34,857 nucleotides of DNA, taken from Candidatus Zambryskiibacteriota bacterium (lineage in GTDB: Bacteria; Patescibacteriota; Minisyncoccia; Phycocordibacterales; DATDWN01). Of the stretch, positions 9,001-16,011 are shown piece after piece. Position numbers and translations under genes: made by a program. Each line of letters opens with the position of its first letter. Position 1 is the first letter of the stretch. Location of the stretch: contig JAHFOB010000009.1 in the NCBI GenBank assembly GCA_023267045.1, positions 1-34,857 of the forward strand, read 5' to 3'. Below the pieces are notes generated by a model that was given only the letters and a program-made list of their open reading frames with translations, was not told the origin of the DNA and did no database searches.

Positions 9001-12000
9001 AGTAGGTGAACCGCCGGCTCCACTCAAAGTACTAGTTACTCTTGGAGATGAATCTATACCTTTAATTGTAGTTGGAGTATTAATTGACCCACTATCTGTA
9101 AAATTACTTAGGAGCCCTGTTAATGTTTTATTTGATTCTGAATTATTAAATTCAATTTGTAACTTTGCTATAGAACCTAATGTCGATGTCCCAATCCCTA
9201 CATTCCCCGCACCATTCACAACAAAGTGTGTCGCTGATGTTGAACCAATAACAAATTCTGGAACATTTGAACCAAGAGCGTTTGGATTGATTGAGAATAA
9301 TCCCCATGGTGTTGATGTCCCCAACCCCAATCTGTGGTTCGTATCATCCCAGAAAAAAGATGATGTTGATGATGCTTGAGTTAATCTGTAGCCGTCAGAG
9401 AAGACGACACCTCCGTTGTAGAAAGTTGTTGTTGCGGTGCCACCTGAAGATAGATTGTTAGTAAATACTGAGAGACAATTTCCTCCAATTGCATAACAAC
9501 CACCAGTGATGTTCCAACCTACGTTTGAGGTTGATGTTGCTTGACCGTTTGCTATTGTTAGACCTCTTACTGTTGTGGTGCCGAAACCTGACCCCGAGAT
9601 TTCAAGAGCTGAGATTGAAGTTGTTGCTGTTCCATCTACTGTTGTTGTTCCTAGATAGAAGTTACCTCCTGCGTTTCGGAATGTCCATTGTGCTACTCCT
9701 ACACCATCAGACAGTGAGAGTTGTGGAGCATTTGAGAAGTTTGTTGTTGATGAATACTGTGCTCCGAATATTGTTAGACCGAAGTTGTATCCTGCTGTTG
9801 TTGTTGAGAGGTGTGTTGTTGTTCCGATGCCGACTGGGCCGATGAAGCTTGCTCCTCCTTGGTAGATGTTGAGAGATGGGTTGATATTTACTTCTGATTT
9901 ACCGGAAGACATAGCTTGACCACTGTATGAAACGGCTGCAAAAATTCCATTTCCATATGCAACTGAAGTCCAATAAGTTGCTGGTGCTGCCTGTCGTGCC
10001 GTCCAATTAACACCATCTGGAGATGTCATTACCTTGTTTGTGCCAGATTCAGATGTTGCGACATAAAGTCCGTTTCCATATACAACTGAATTCCAATTAT
10101 TTGCTTCTGATGCTGTCTGAGCTGTCCATGTTACTCCATCTGGTGATGTCATGACACGATGTGAACCGTCATACGAAACTGCGACGAATTGGCCATGAGC
10201 ATATGTAACGGCAGTCCAATTATTTGCTTCTGATGCTGTCTGAGCTGTCCATGTTACTCCATCTGGAGATGTCATGACACGATGGGTACCGGTAATACCG
10301 ACTGCGACGAATTGGCCGTTACCATATGTAACTGCACGCCATGTGTTTGCTTCTGCTGAGGTTCTTGCTGTCCATGTCACTCCATCTGGAGATGTCATAA
10401 TTTCATGAGCACCATCAACTGCAACTGCAACGAATAATCCATTTCCGTATGTTACTGTCCACCAAGTATTTTGTTCGGCTGCGTTTTGGGCTGTCCAGTT
10501 AACTCCATCTGGAGATGTCATGACACGATGGGTACCACTTTGTGCAACTGCGACATAAAGACCATTACCATAAGTTACCGAATACCAGCTATTTGCTTCT
10601 GGCGCATTTCTTGCTGTCCAACTAACTCCATCTGGAGATGTCATGACACGATGAGTACCATTTGAACTAACTGCAATAAATTGACCACCACCATAAGTCA
10701 CTAGAATCCAATTGTTTGATTCTGCCGACGTTCTCGCCGTCCAACTTGTTCCCTTTGAAATAATATTACCGACAACTTCTAATTTCTCTCCTAGTGGTGT
10801 TGTTGTTCCAGGTGTCCCACCAAGACGAGCATTACCAAGAGAATCGATTATGAATGTGTTCCCAGTTGATGAACCGATAACAAATGCTGGTTCACCTGCA
10901 ATGTTGTTAATTGAAAGTTTTGCAAATGGTGTAGATGTACCGAGACCCAGTCTCTTGTTTGTTTCGTCCCAGAAGAAGTTTGAGGCACTAGCTGATTGTG
11001 TAAGTTTCGTTCCGTCAGAATAAACTACACCTCCGTTGTAGAAAGTTGTGGTTGCTGTACCACCGTAAAATAATCCGATAGATGTTGTGGCAGAGACGAC
11101 GCCGGCGTTTGCCTGCAAGGGGCCGTCAAACAACCCTGCCAAAGTCAAAACTCCTGCGTTAGAAAATGTTGAAGTTGCTGTTGCCCCAAAATATGCAGTG
11201 TAAGCAGAGAGAAGTGTTGTCGATGAGTTCCCACTTATTCTGACGTTGCCACCAAAGAAAGAATTTTTGCCGGGAGCGACTTCAAAAATATTTCCTGTAC
11301 CACCTTCTGTTGATGTAGCACTCCCACCCAAAACCAAAATGTTTGATGTGTTAGTTGGATAGATAATCATACTGTTGGTTGAAGTTGACCAAGCAGTCGC
11401 TCCACCACCACCCCCAGAAGTTAAGTCACTCTGCCAACTTGGGACCCCGCCGTTTAATTTCAAAACCAACCCGTCTGTTGTTGCAACTAATTTGGTTAGT
11501 GTAGTTGCACCTGATGCATACAAAATATCGCCTGTTGTGTATGTTGTTTGACCTGTCCCCCCTTGATTTGCCGCAAGTGTTCCAGAAATTGTAGAAAGTG
11601 TTGTCGTGGCAACCCATGTTGGTACTCCATTAACCAGTGCAAGAACTTGGCTATCTGTTCCAGCACTTGTTGTAGCGATTGCGCCTGTTCCATTTCCGAG
11701 TAAAACTGTGTTGGCAACAAAAGAAGTATTTCCTGTGCCTCCGTTTGCTACTGTGTTTGTGAAAGATCCATTACCGATACAGTTTCCTGAAATAGCAAAA
11801 CACCCTGTAGTGATATTGTAACCAACATTTGATGTTGATGTTGCTTGACCGATAATATTTAATCCTCTGATTGTGGTTGTTCCGAAACCTGATCCCGAGA
11901 TTTCAAGAGCAGAGATTGATGTTGTTGCTGTTCCTGCTACTGTTGTAGTTCCTAGATAGAAATCACCTCCTGCGTTTCTGAAAGCCCATTGTGATATACC

Positions 12001-15000
12001 TGCTCCAGCTGAAAGGGAGAGTTGAGCGCCTGTGGTTGAAGCGACTGTAAAGTTATAATAAGGGGTTGTTGTTCCAATTCCAGTTAGACCATTTACAACC
12101 AAACCACTTGTAGGGGCTGTTTGACCAGAAGAATACCCGATCGATGAATTACCGACTACTGCAAGTTTTGCTCCTGGTGCTGTGTCACCTATACCAAAGT
12201 TACCAGCCGAACTAAATCTCATCCTCTCAGCTAACGACCCAGCAATACTTGTGTAGAATAATAGACTTGAAGCATAAGTGGCATTATCGTGGGTATTAAT
12301 TACAGCTTGAATATTTACAGCATCTTTAAATGCTGTAGCCCCAGCACCAGTTGAATCACTTCGGAATGAAAGACTCTCACCATTGTTATCTGTTGTGTCT
12401 GTGTTCTGCATTGCAATAGTTGACGGTGTACCAGAATTTTTTACAACGACATGCAAAGTTCTTTGTGGGTTATCTGTTCCAATACCAACAAATCCACTGC
12501 TACCCAATATCGACAATGCTGATACGCTAGTTGTTGCTGTTCCTTCTACTGTTGTTGTACCGAGGTAGAAGTTTCCTCCTGCGTTTCTGAAAGCCCATTG
12601 TGATATACCTGCTCCAGCTGAAAGTGCGAGTTGAGAGGCACCGCTTGAATATACATCTAAAAGATATGCTGCTGTAGTTGTCCCAACGGCTACATTTCCT
12701 AGAAAATAAGACGTTGCTGATGTTGTTGCGATTATGTTCCCTACTGTTAGTTGTGTACCTGTCGCGATTATATTTCCAGATGAATTTGTTGTGACGATAG
12801 AATTAATCGGCAGAGTTGCTAGTGATGTCAGTGGTAAATTAGAAACTGTAAGTGCTCCAGAAGAATTTGTAAGCCCTGTACCGAGTAAGTTGTTAAATGA
12901 TTGGCCACCTATTACAAGATTTGTTGTTGATGCTGTGACAAATGACGAGTAGTTAGTTGATGATGAATAGTTGAATGTTTGAAGTGCTGTAAAAGTATTT
13001 GATGTATATGTTTTTGGAATTGTTGTAGATGAATTGATATATGAGTTTGTTGTGTTATTTAAAAATGTTGTATCAAGAGTAAGAACGTTGGAAGTATTTA
13101 CCAAACCACTTCCTAACAAATTATTAAATGATGAACCACCAATAACTAAGTTTGTTGTTGACGCCGTAAGAAAAGATGAATATATAGTAGATGAAGAATA
13201 ATTAAATGTTTGAAGTGCTGTCCAGATGTTTGGATCTGCTAGATTTAGTGTTACATTTCCTGCCGAGTATGAAAGTCCGCCAGAAAATGTCGTCGTGGCA
13301 ACCCATGTTGGTACTCCGCCGACAAGTGCTAGAACTTGGCCGTTTGTTCCGGCAGATGTTGTGGCGATTGCTCCTGTTCCGTTTCCGAGCAAAACTGTGT
13401 TAGCAACAAATGACGTGTTGCCTGTTCCTCCATTTGCGACTGTGTTTGAAAATGACCCACTACCAACACAAACTCCGTTTACTGCGAAACACCCGCTTAG
13501 AAGATTTATACCGTTTGAAAATGTTGATGAAGAAATAGTTCCTGTAACATAAAGTGTGTTTGTTGAAAGTCCGCCAGAAAATGTAGATGTTGCCGTTGTT
13601 GATGTTGCAGAAAAATATGATGCAACGATTTGCCCGACAACAGAAAGCGGAGCGTATGGTGAAGTTGTACCGATACCAACATTACCTGAGAAATATCCTA
13701 TTAAAGTATTTGGGTCATACCAAAATTTTCCTGTTGTACTAGAAGTTCCACCAATTACCAAAATATCATTTGTATTATTTGAATAGTTAAAAAGCACTCC
13801 TGGAACTCCAGATGTCGTTGTGGAAAATGTCCCACCAGCAGATCCTCCACCCGAACCATTTCCTATTCCTAGACATACTCCATTTACAGAAACACATCCA
13901 CCAGTCACCGCAATACCACCAGAGAAAGTTGATGTTGATGTGTTTGTGACAATAAGATTTGTGACTGTTGTTGTGCCGAGACTAGCATTGTCAGCAGTAA
14001 TATTTGAAACATTTATTGATGTGCCTGTGATTGACCCCCCTGTGATAGTTGGGTTTGTGATTGTTGTCCCACTTAAACTATTTATTATCTGGCTCTGTGC
14101 TATTTCTTGATAAACATTGGTAATATTCCCACCACTACCAGTTGATAGAGAAGAAAACTGTGCCTGTATTTTATTATTTAATTCTTGAAGTCTAGCTTCG
14201 ACATCTGCTTTTGTAATATCAGATGCCACTGGTCTCTCTATTATTCTTTCAACTACGTTTGTTGTGTTTGTAACGTTTGTATTTTTTGGAGCATTTGGAA
14301 TATTTTTTGTTTGTTCAGCTTTTGTAGCGACATAAACCGTGTTGACTATTGCTGGTGATTTTTTAAAGAAATTTACAATCGGAGAATATATTGATCTATC
14401 GAACCAGTTGTTGACTGTGTCATAAACAACAACACCAGAATGATCAACTGGATTTAGTTTTTCAGAAACTGCCGTTGCAACAGAAGCAGTTAGATTTTTT
14501 GTAGAATCTTTTACGTAAAGATTTGCATATGATGCCCCACCGATAGAATCAGAAATGAAAGCAAAAATTCTAGCGTGAGTATTTGAAATAGAATCGACAA
14601 TAAACATTGCTGTTTTATCTACAAATTTCTTTTCACCAAGAGAAACAGACTGCAAACTATTTACAATATAGGATGGAGGATTTTGTCCAAGTAGGGTTAG
14701 TTGGTTATAAAAAGCGTATGTTGTTTTCTGTAAAAAATTAGATAGTCTTTCATAACCTCCACCAAGTCCACTTGAATAAAAATCAACCAAAGCCGATAGG
14801 TTGTTATAAGCGACTATTGGAGACTTTGAGATAGTCTTTGAAAGATCGCCAAAAGTCAGTCCTTTAGTCTTAAGGTCTTCCTTTATCAAATTCGTCATAT
14901 TTGGCAAGCCAGAAACTGTCTCTAAAAATCTAGACGAGTTGTCTTTGATTGTAATAAGTCCGATAGTCAGTAGAAGAGTCAAAGCTAAACCTAATAGTTT

Positions 15001-15438
15001 TTTTGATATATTCAATTCAGGCACAAACAGCCCCTCATGAATAATTTGCCTATACTTTGGCCAATGTACTTTCTTCCATTCACTAGCTATATAAATATTA
15101 GACGTATGCGCATTTTTAGAAATTACTGGCTCAACCTTTGATGAAAAAAAGTTATTGTCCTTAGAAGGAGTTACTGTAGATTTCCGAGGAGAGACAACAC
15201 TAGTTATATTTTTATTAATCTGAGTTGATACAAAATTAGTCTTATATGACTGACTTGGTAAATTAATATAGTTGAGCAAAGAGTTCTCCTCTACATACCA
15301 AATTTTCCCGATTCTTTTACAATCAACTTTATTTCCTCTACAAAGTTGGCCAATATAATCTTTTGAGTAGCCAGTTAGAGTACTAGCATCTTTAGCTGAA
15401 ATATATTTTCTGTTGTCAAAAAATATTGCAGAATTCAT
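3070..15438 (-). CDS. Giant membrane-anchored fibre/adhesin with N-terminal HTH domain
   Basis: About 4,122 residues. The start chosen is the ATG at 15438, seven bases after a TATAAT; a TTG two codons upstream is less likely. Order: HTH of excisionase/MerR type (residues 11-58, YISAKDASTLTGYSKDYIGQ ending RIGKIWYVEENSLLNYI); basic linker; one TM helix (about 147-163); a membrane-proximal alpha region; a short coiled coil (near ADVEARLQELNNKIQAQ); then a long Ser/Thr/Gly/Asn beta-repeat shaft with eight copies of a QWAFRNAGGNFYLGTTTV-like motif, many GNVGIGTTSP motifs and seven Cys-x6-Cys motifs; a seven-repeat propeller; an ADYAEYF...ILGII...GLVGRVPVKV...GDYLTTS domain as in tail-fibre C-termini; and a last DUF5011-like Ig domain (EITIIG...GDMG-type, AVDGAGN). 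Probable role: cell-surface fibre for attachment. Two short perfect palindromes are embedded in frame. Transcribed away from the putative origin. Confidence 0.85.
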   Translation of the reverse strand: MNSAIFFDNRKYISAKDASTLTGYSKDYIGQLCRGNKVDCKRIGKIWYVEENSLLNYINLPSQSYKTNFVSTQINKNITSVVSPRKSTVTPSKDNNFFSSKVEPVISKNAHTSNIYIASEWKKVHWPKYRQIIHEGLFVPELNISKKLLGLALTLLLTIGLITIKDNSSRFLETVSGLPNMTNLIKEDLKTKGLTFGDLSKTISKSPIVAYNNLSALVDFYSSGLGGGYERLSNFLQKTTYAFYNQLTLLGQNPPSYIVNSLQSVSLGEKKFVDKTAMFIVDSISNTHARIFAFISDSIGGASYANLYVKDSTKNLTASVATAVSEKLNPVDHSGVVVYDTVNNWFDRSIYSPIVNFFKKSPAIVNTVYVATKAEQTKNIPNAPKNTNVTNTTNVVERIIERPVASDITKADVEARLQELNNKIQAQFSSLSTGSGGNITNVYQEIAQSQIINSLSGTTITNPTITGGSITGTSINVSNITADNASLGTTTVTNLIVTNTSTSTFSGGIAVTGGCVSVNGVCLGIGNGSGGGSAGGTFSTTTSGVPGVLFNYSNNTNDILVIGGTSSTTGKFWYDPNTLIGYFSGNVGIGTTSPYAPLSVVGQIVASYFSATSTTATSTFSGGLSTNTLYVTGTISSSTFSNGINLLSGCFAVNGVCVGSGSFSNTVANGGTGNTSFVANTVLLGNGTGAIATTSAGTNGQVLALVGGVPTWVATTTFSGGLSYSAGNVTLNLADPNIWTALQTFNYSSSTIYSSFLTASTTNLVIGGSSFNNLLGSGLVNTSNVLTLDTTFLNNTTNSYINSSTTIPKTYTSNTFTALQTFNYSSSTNYSSFVTASTTNLVIGGQSFNNLLGTGLTNSSGALTVSNLPLTSLATLPINSIVTTNSSGNIIATGTQLTVGNIIATTSATSYFLGNVAVGTTTAAYLLDVYSSGASQLALSAGAGISQWAFRNAGGNFYLGTTTVEGTATTSVSALSILGSSGFVGIGTDNPQRTLHVVVKNSGTPSTIAMQNTDTTDNNGESLSFRSDSTGAGATAFKDAVNIQAVINTHDNATYASSLLFYTSIAGSLAERMRFSSAGNFGIGDTAPGAKLAVVGNSSIGYSSGQTAPTSGLVVNGLTGIGTTTPYYNFTVASTTGAQLSLSAGAGISQWAFRNAGGDFYLGTTTVAGTATTSISALEISGSGFGTTTIRGLNIIGQATSTSNVGYNITTGCFAISGNCIGNGSFTNTVANGGTGNTSFVANTVLLGNGTGAIATTSAGTDSQVLALVNGVPTWVATTTLSTISGTLAANQGGTGQTTYTTGDILYASGATTLTKLVATTDGLVLKLNGGVPSWQSDLTSGGGGGATAWSTSTNSMIIYPTNTSNILVLGGSATSTEGGTGNIFEVAPGKNSFFGGNVRISGNSSTTLLSAYTAYFGATATSTFSNAGVLTLAGLFDGPLQANAGVVSATTSIGLFYGGTATTTFYNGGVVYSDGTKLTQSASASNFFWDETNKRLGLGTSTPFAKLSINNIAGEPAFVIGSSTGNTFIIDSLGNARLGGTPGTTTPLGEKLEVVGNIISKGTSWTARTSAESNNWILVTYGGGQFIAVSSNGTHRVMTSPDGVSWTARNAPEANSWYSVTYGNGLYVAVAQSGTHRVMTSPDGVNWTAQNAAEQNTWWTVTYGNGLFVAVAVDGAHEIMTSPDGVTWTARTSAEANTWRAVTYGNGQFVAVGITGTHRVMTSPDGVTWTAQTASEANNWTAVTYAHGQFVAVSYDGSHRVMTSPDGVTWTAQTASEANNWNSVVYGNGLYVATSESGTNKVMTSPDGVNWTARQAAPATYWTSVAYGNGIFAAVSYSGQAMSSGKSEVNINPSLNIYQGGASFIGPVGIGTTTHLSTTTAGYNFGLTIFGAQYSSTTNFSNAPQLSLSDGVGVAQWTFRNAGGNFYLGTTTVDGTATTSISALEISGSGFGTTTVRGLTIANGQATSTSNVGWNITGGCYAIGGNCLSVFTNNLSSGGTATTTFYNGGVVFSDGYRLTQASSTSSFFWDDTNHRLGLGTSTPWGLFSINPNALGSNVPEFVIGSTSATHFVVNGAGNVGIGTSTLGSIAKLQIEFNNSESNKTLTGLLSNFTDSGSINTPTTIKGIDSSPRVTSTLSGAGGSPTLYGFYSAPVLSGSTPNSFNGVIISGLRTSPSFTGTVAANDYANISGLWSVLSDNLTGAGSKIKTGLLSAVTGTADSNYGVNITAYGANNNYGLAITSVEASSTNYAIYSSALAQSYIAASLGIGTTSPFSQFNLTLASSNQPQLALSAGAGFAQTVFRNDGTNFYISSTTVAGTATTSTSALEIALGGFGTTTIRGLNILGLATSTSNVGWNITTGCYAYNSTCIGGSSFSNTLLNGGTATTTFYNGGVVFSDGYRLTQASSTSSFFWDDTNQKLGLGTSTPWARLSINTSNTGSNIPEFAIGSSTGTHFLVDGTGQVGIGTASPTGRLHVLASGSDQSTIIADQGATTAWGIQFSKTGLSSAYALLTGNFQLGWYATMNPYVDDNANFKLGSVGARWNSISIGTGASQFDGAVTINGNLSAQGGLTVGSLNGPLQANAGVVSATTSIGVLYGGTGATSFSPNSIITSSADGLSLIATSSQLTVGSLISTTTNNSYFLGNLGLGTTTPSYLLNPFSSTASQLALSAGAGIAQWAFRNAGGNFYLGTTTVDGTATTSVSALTIIGSSGNIGVGTSTPWGLFSINPNALGSNVPEFVIGSSSATHFIVGNGGNVGIGTTSPGAKLAITGTATSSGAGPGAIAGILQDLTLNNNTSSGTQFGNRFINTVNGSLAGSEIGTLIRIVDSTSLANTTRGLEVQAWTGTNTAGTNTGIAGFGKTFGVTGTTDGLAGGVSSPAAIFADLDNGSAPTSGNAIRAYSDNATSANLVSIYQETSAYTGTGLVMNFGNNSGSFNGKFIDLQNAGTSKFVINAVGNVGVGTSTPGFQMQLSTTSSSGGFKPQLALSDFSAGANAKHWTFASQGGNFYIATSTDAYATTSISALEISGSGFGTTTIRGLNIVGLATSTSNVGISLTGGCYAIGTTCLSLSTLGGTVPVSKGGTNVTSFALNSIITSSADGLSLIATSSQLTVGSLISTTTNNSYFLGNLGLGTTTPSYLLNPFSSSASQLSLSAGAGIAQWAFRNAGGNFYLGTTTVDGTATTSVSALSISGSGFGTTTILGLNIVGQATSTSNVGFNITTGCYAYNGICVGGGSFSNTLLNGGTATTTFYNGGVVFSDGYRLTQASSTSSFYFDAINNRLGLGTSTPSYLLNPFSSTASQLSLSAGAGVAQWAFRNAGGNFYLGTTTIAGTATTSVAALTILGTSGNVGIGIANPTALMHIQGGATIGDLFKVSSSTGNAALTIGWYGGILQNIASTTALDLQDGSGNRVFAVDTTQSSSNAGIDVTAGGSQTGNLFNLFSSGGTPLAVFMADGGFLQNISSTTAFRLQSGAGVPLFNVDTLNSKFIFGTTTSGVAMVDIISDLSVSESNNPSMGSSTASGLRVISFDSDSPTALIKNANPYPCVGQATGCTSAVAAGSAGILTVESATTTNTTWYNLITAFSGSARNGTNAVFRVRGDGNVYGEAAFNASGADYAEYFDTFDTTISTGDIVVATITDPALMTAAITDAGLSTTTQASDISAVNEEASSTVNSLSAKSKLVSAIMKSNKAYDNKILGIISNQAAFIGNNPSGRNDSNKFKKIVGLVGRVPVKVSLENGAIAVGDYLTTSAEHPGYAMKATRSGYVLGVALEPSDVDSPETCQPGRLTCSEQSNTITTVLTFIQTGYKVINNTFVLGEDDGQLASATTTESGSGAQISATTFLINQKGSGNILQLQQNGTDRLLIKNDGTLAITSQYLKADNKPVLSVLANDGEVLSVTSAGDISIKGIILASKNTAGSATIKAGTVSTKVIFDKPYSSAPKVVLTPQGLPDSNYGVTEKTGDGFTITMKTPTTEDITFDWMALYQPDETAWQSLAFAGGINLPQGSPLGNGGGGNATTTDITSPEITIIGNNPATIEIGATYSDMGATVADRDETGAVNNNLGLHFNVDGADASEVSIDTTVSTSSPQATTTHTIVYSAVDGAGNWSFATRTVEVIPQQ
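3401..3425. repeat. Palindrome inside fibre gene, shared with a terminator
   Basis: Perfect 11-bp arms TTCCCCAAGGG / CCCTTGGGGAA around TGA. It encodes NLPQGSPLGN in the fibre. The inner 21 bases are identical to the core of the terminator at 18939-18977, so this is a dispersed palindromic repeat and not a local coincidence. Confidence 0.7.
4065..4093. repeat. Perfect palindrome inside fibre gene
   Basis: Perfect 14-bp arms AACATGTCAACCTG / CAGGTTGACATGTT around one base. It encodes a Cys-bearing loop, ETCQPGRLTCS, between the domain containing GYVLGVALEPS and the segment TTVLTFIQTGY. It looks like an in-frame palindromic insertion in a permissive loop. Confidence 0.65.
5873..6163. repeat. 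Near-identical 291-bp repeat in fibre gene, copy 1
   Basis: This stretch and 7325-7615 are the same length and differ at scattered positions, with roughly the last 150 bases differing at only a few third-codon-type sites. Copies are direct and about 1.45 kb apart in the same frame, so recombination between them would delete or duplicate whole shaft modules without a frameshift. Confidence 0.75.
7325..7615. repeat. Near-identical 291-bp repeat in fibre gene, copy 2
   Basis: Partner of 5873-6163. It covers the FRNAGGNFYLGTTTVDGT motif and the following segment containing SLIATSSQLTVGSLISTT. A shorter near-exact repeat also links about 8211-8290 and 9361-9440. Confidence 0.75.
9885..10755 (-). 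other. Seven-repeat beta-propeller-like domain within the fibre protein
   Basis: About residues 1560-1850 of the fibre hold seven tandem units of about 40 residues: W-T-A-[RQ], then E-A-N-x-W, V-T-Y-G-N-G-x-F-V-A-V, and T-H-R-V-M-T-S-P-D-G. The final ...SPDG... turn resembles BNR/Asp-box or sialidase-like blades. Seven units suit one closed propeller, a globular head within an otherwise fibrous protein; ligand binding is inferred. Confidence 0.7.
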
Positions 15439-15445
15439 TAACAAA

Positions 15446-15451
15446 ATTATA
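15446..15451 (-). promoter_or_regulatory. -10 element of the giant fibre gene
   Basis: TATAAT on the minus strand ends exactly 7 nt before the ATG at 15438. No Shine-Dalgarno sequence or convincing -35 is visible. Transcription would start at or next to the A of the ATG, giving a leaderless mRNA. Confidence 0.6.
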
Positions 15452-15506
15452 ACGTCAAAAGCTATTAAAAATATGAAAAATGTGTGGATAACAAAGGATT
15501 TCTTGG

Positions 15507-15533
15507 CTATCCGAGAAAATTTTTCTCGGATAG
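15507..15533. promoter_or_regulatory. Perfect 13-bp-arm palindrome upstream of the fibre gene
   Basis: CTATCCGAGAAAA / TTTTCTCGGATAG around one T, about 70 bp upstream of the fibre start. No T-run follows on either strand, so it does not read as a terminator. It could be an operator, or a hairpin if transcription starts further upstream. Confidence 0.5.
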
Positions 15534-15961
15534 AAAAAATCTCAAAATTTTATAAGGTTACTAGACTAATATACAGATCAAAAAGTTTAGTAAAACCAAC
15601 CAACAAGTAACGACCAATTTTGGGTAAAAAAATATGGCTAATATAAACAAATAATTACAATGAATAAATTCTAAATAATTTAGACATTTAAAATATGATA
15701 AAGATTGTTAATGAATTATAAAAGTTTATAAAACTATTAGATATGTTTATTAATGTTTATATATGTACTGTATTATATTTGTAGCCACATTAACCTACTT
15801 CTATAACTTCAGTAAGTGTCTCTAATTTCTTTGGTATATCATATTTTTGGATATAAACTAACCCAATTTTTTATTTAATTTATCTAAACACAAAAGATCA
15901 GAGTCTTTGGAAATATGACTATTTTTATCTTTTTATTGAGTATAATTTGATTAGATTGGAA

Positions 15962-15995
15962 ATTAAAAAACCACCATTGTCAATGATGATTTTTT
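15962..15995 (-). terminator. Rho-independent terminator after gatB
   Basis: On the minus strand ATCATCATT pairs with AATGGTGGT (two G-U pairs) around GAC, followed by TTTTTT and more A/T. It lies 17 bp beyond the gatB stop codon and closes the obg-gatB unit. Confidence 0.7.
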
Positions 15996-16011
15996 GTCCT
16001 CAAAACTATCT

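Larger units (their letters stand above)
15452..16011. other. Gene-free AT-rich stretch between fibre gene and gatB
   Basis: About 560 bp with no credible gene on either strand. It holds the upstream region of the fibre gene, a perfect palindrome (15507-15533), a TTATCCACA-type 9-mer on the minus strand (15482-15490), long A/T runs and the gatB terminator (15962-15995). It may be regulatory DNA for the fibre gene or eroded sequence. Confidence 0.6.

Noticed and set aside
5873-14100. CRISPR-like array, from the many recurring short sequences
   Set aside because: Repeats are in frame, degenerate, unevenly spaced and code for the fibre shaft.
3656-14110. Many plus-strand ORFs of 60-150 codons opposite the fibre gene
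   Set aside because: Shadow frames caused by the low-complexity Thr/Ser codons of the fibre; no start signals or recognisable domains.
3070-15438. Prophage tail-fibre gene, given the shaft and C-terminal domains
   Set aside because: No phage structural, lysis or integrase genes nearby, and the protein has an HTH and a cellular membrane anchor; it sits among housekeeping genes.
15482-15490. Perfect DnaA-box 9-mer upstream of the fibre gene; another at 18648-18656
   Set aside because: Isolated single boxes; a few such 9-mers are expected by chance in 35 kb of A/T-rich DNA, and no cluster forms.
15413-15610. Plus-strand ORF of 65 codons in the gap upstream of the fibre gene
   Set aside because: It overlaps the fibre start and promoter, crosses the palindrome, and has composition matching the A/T-rich gap; no coding pattern.
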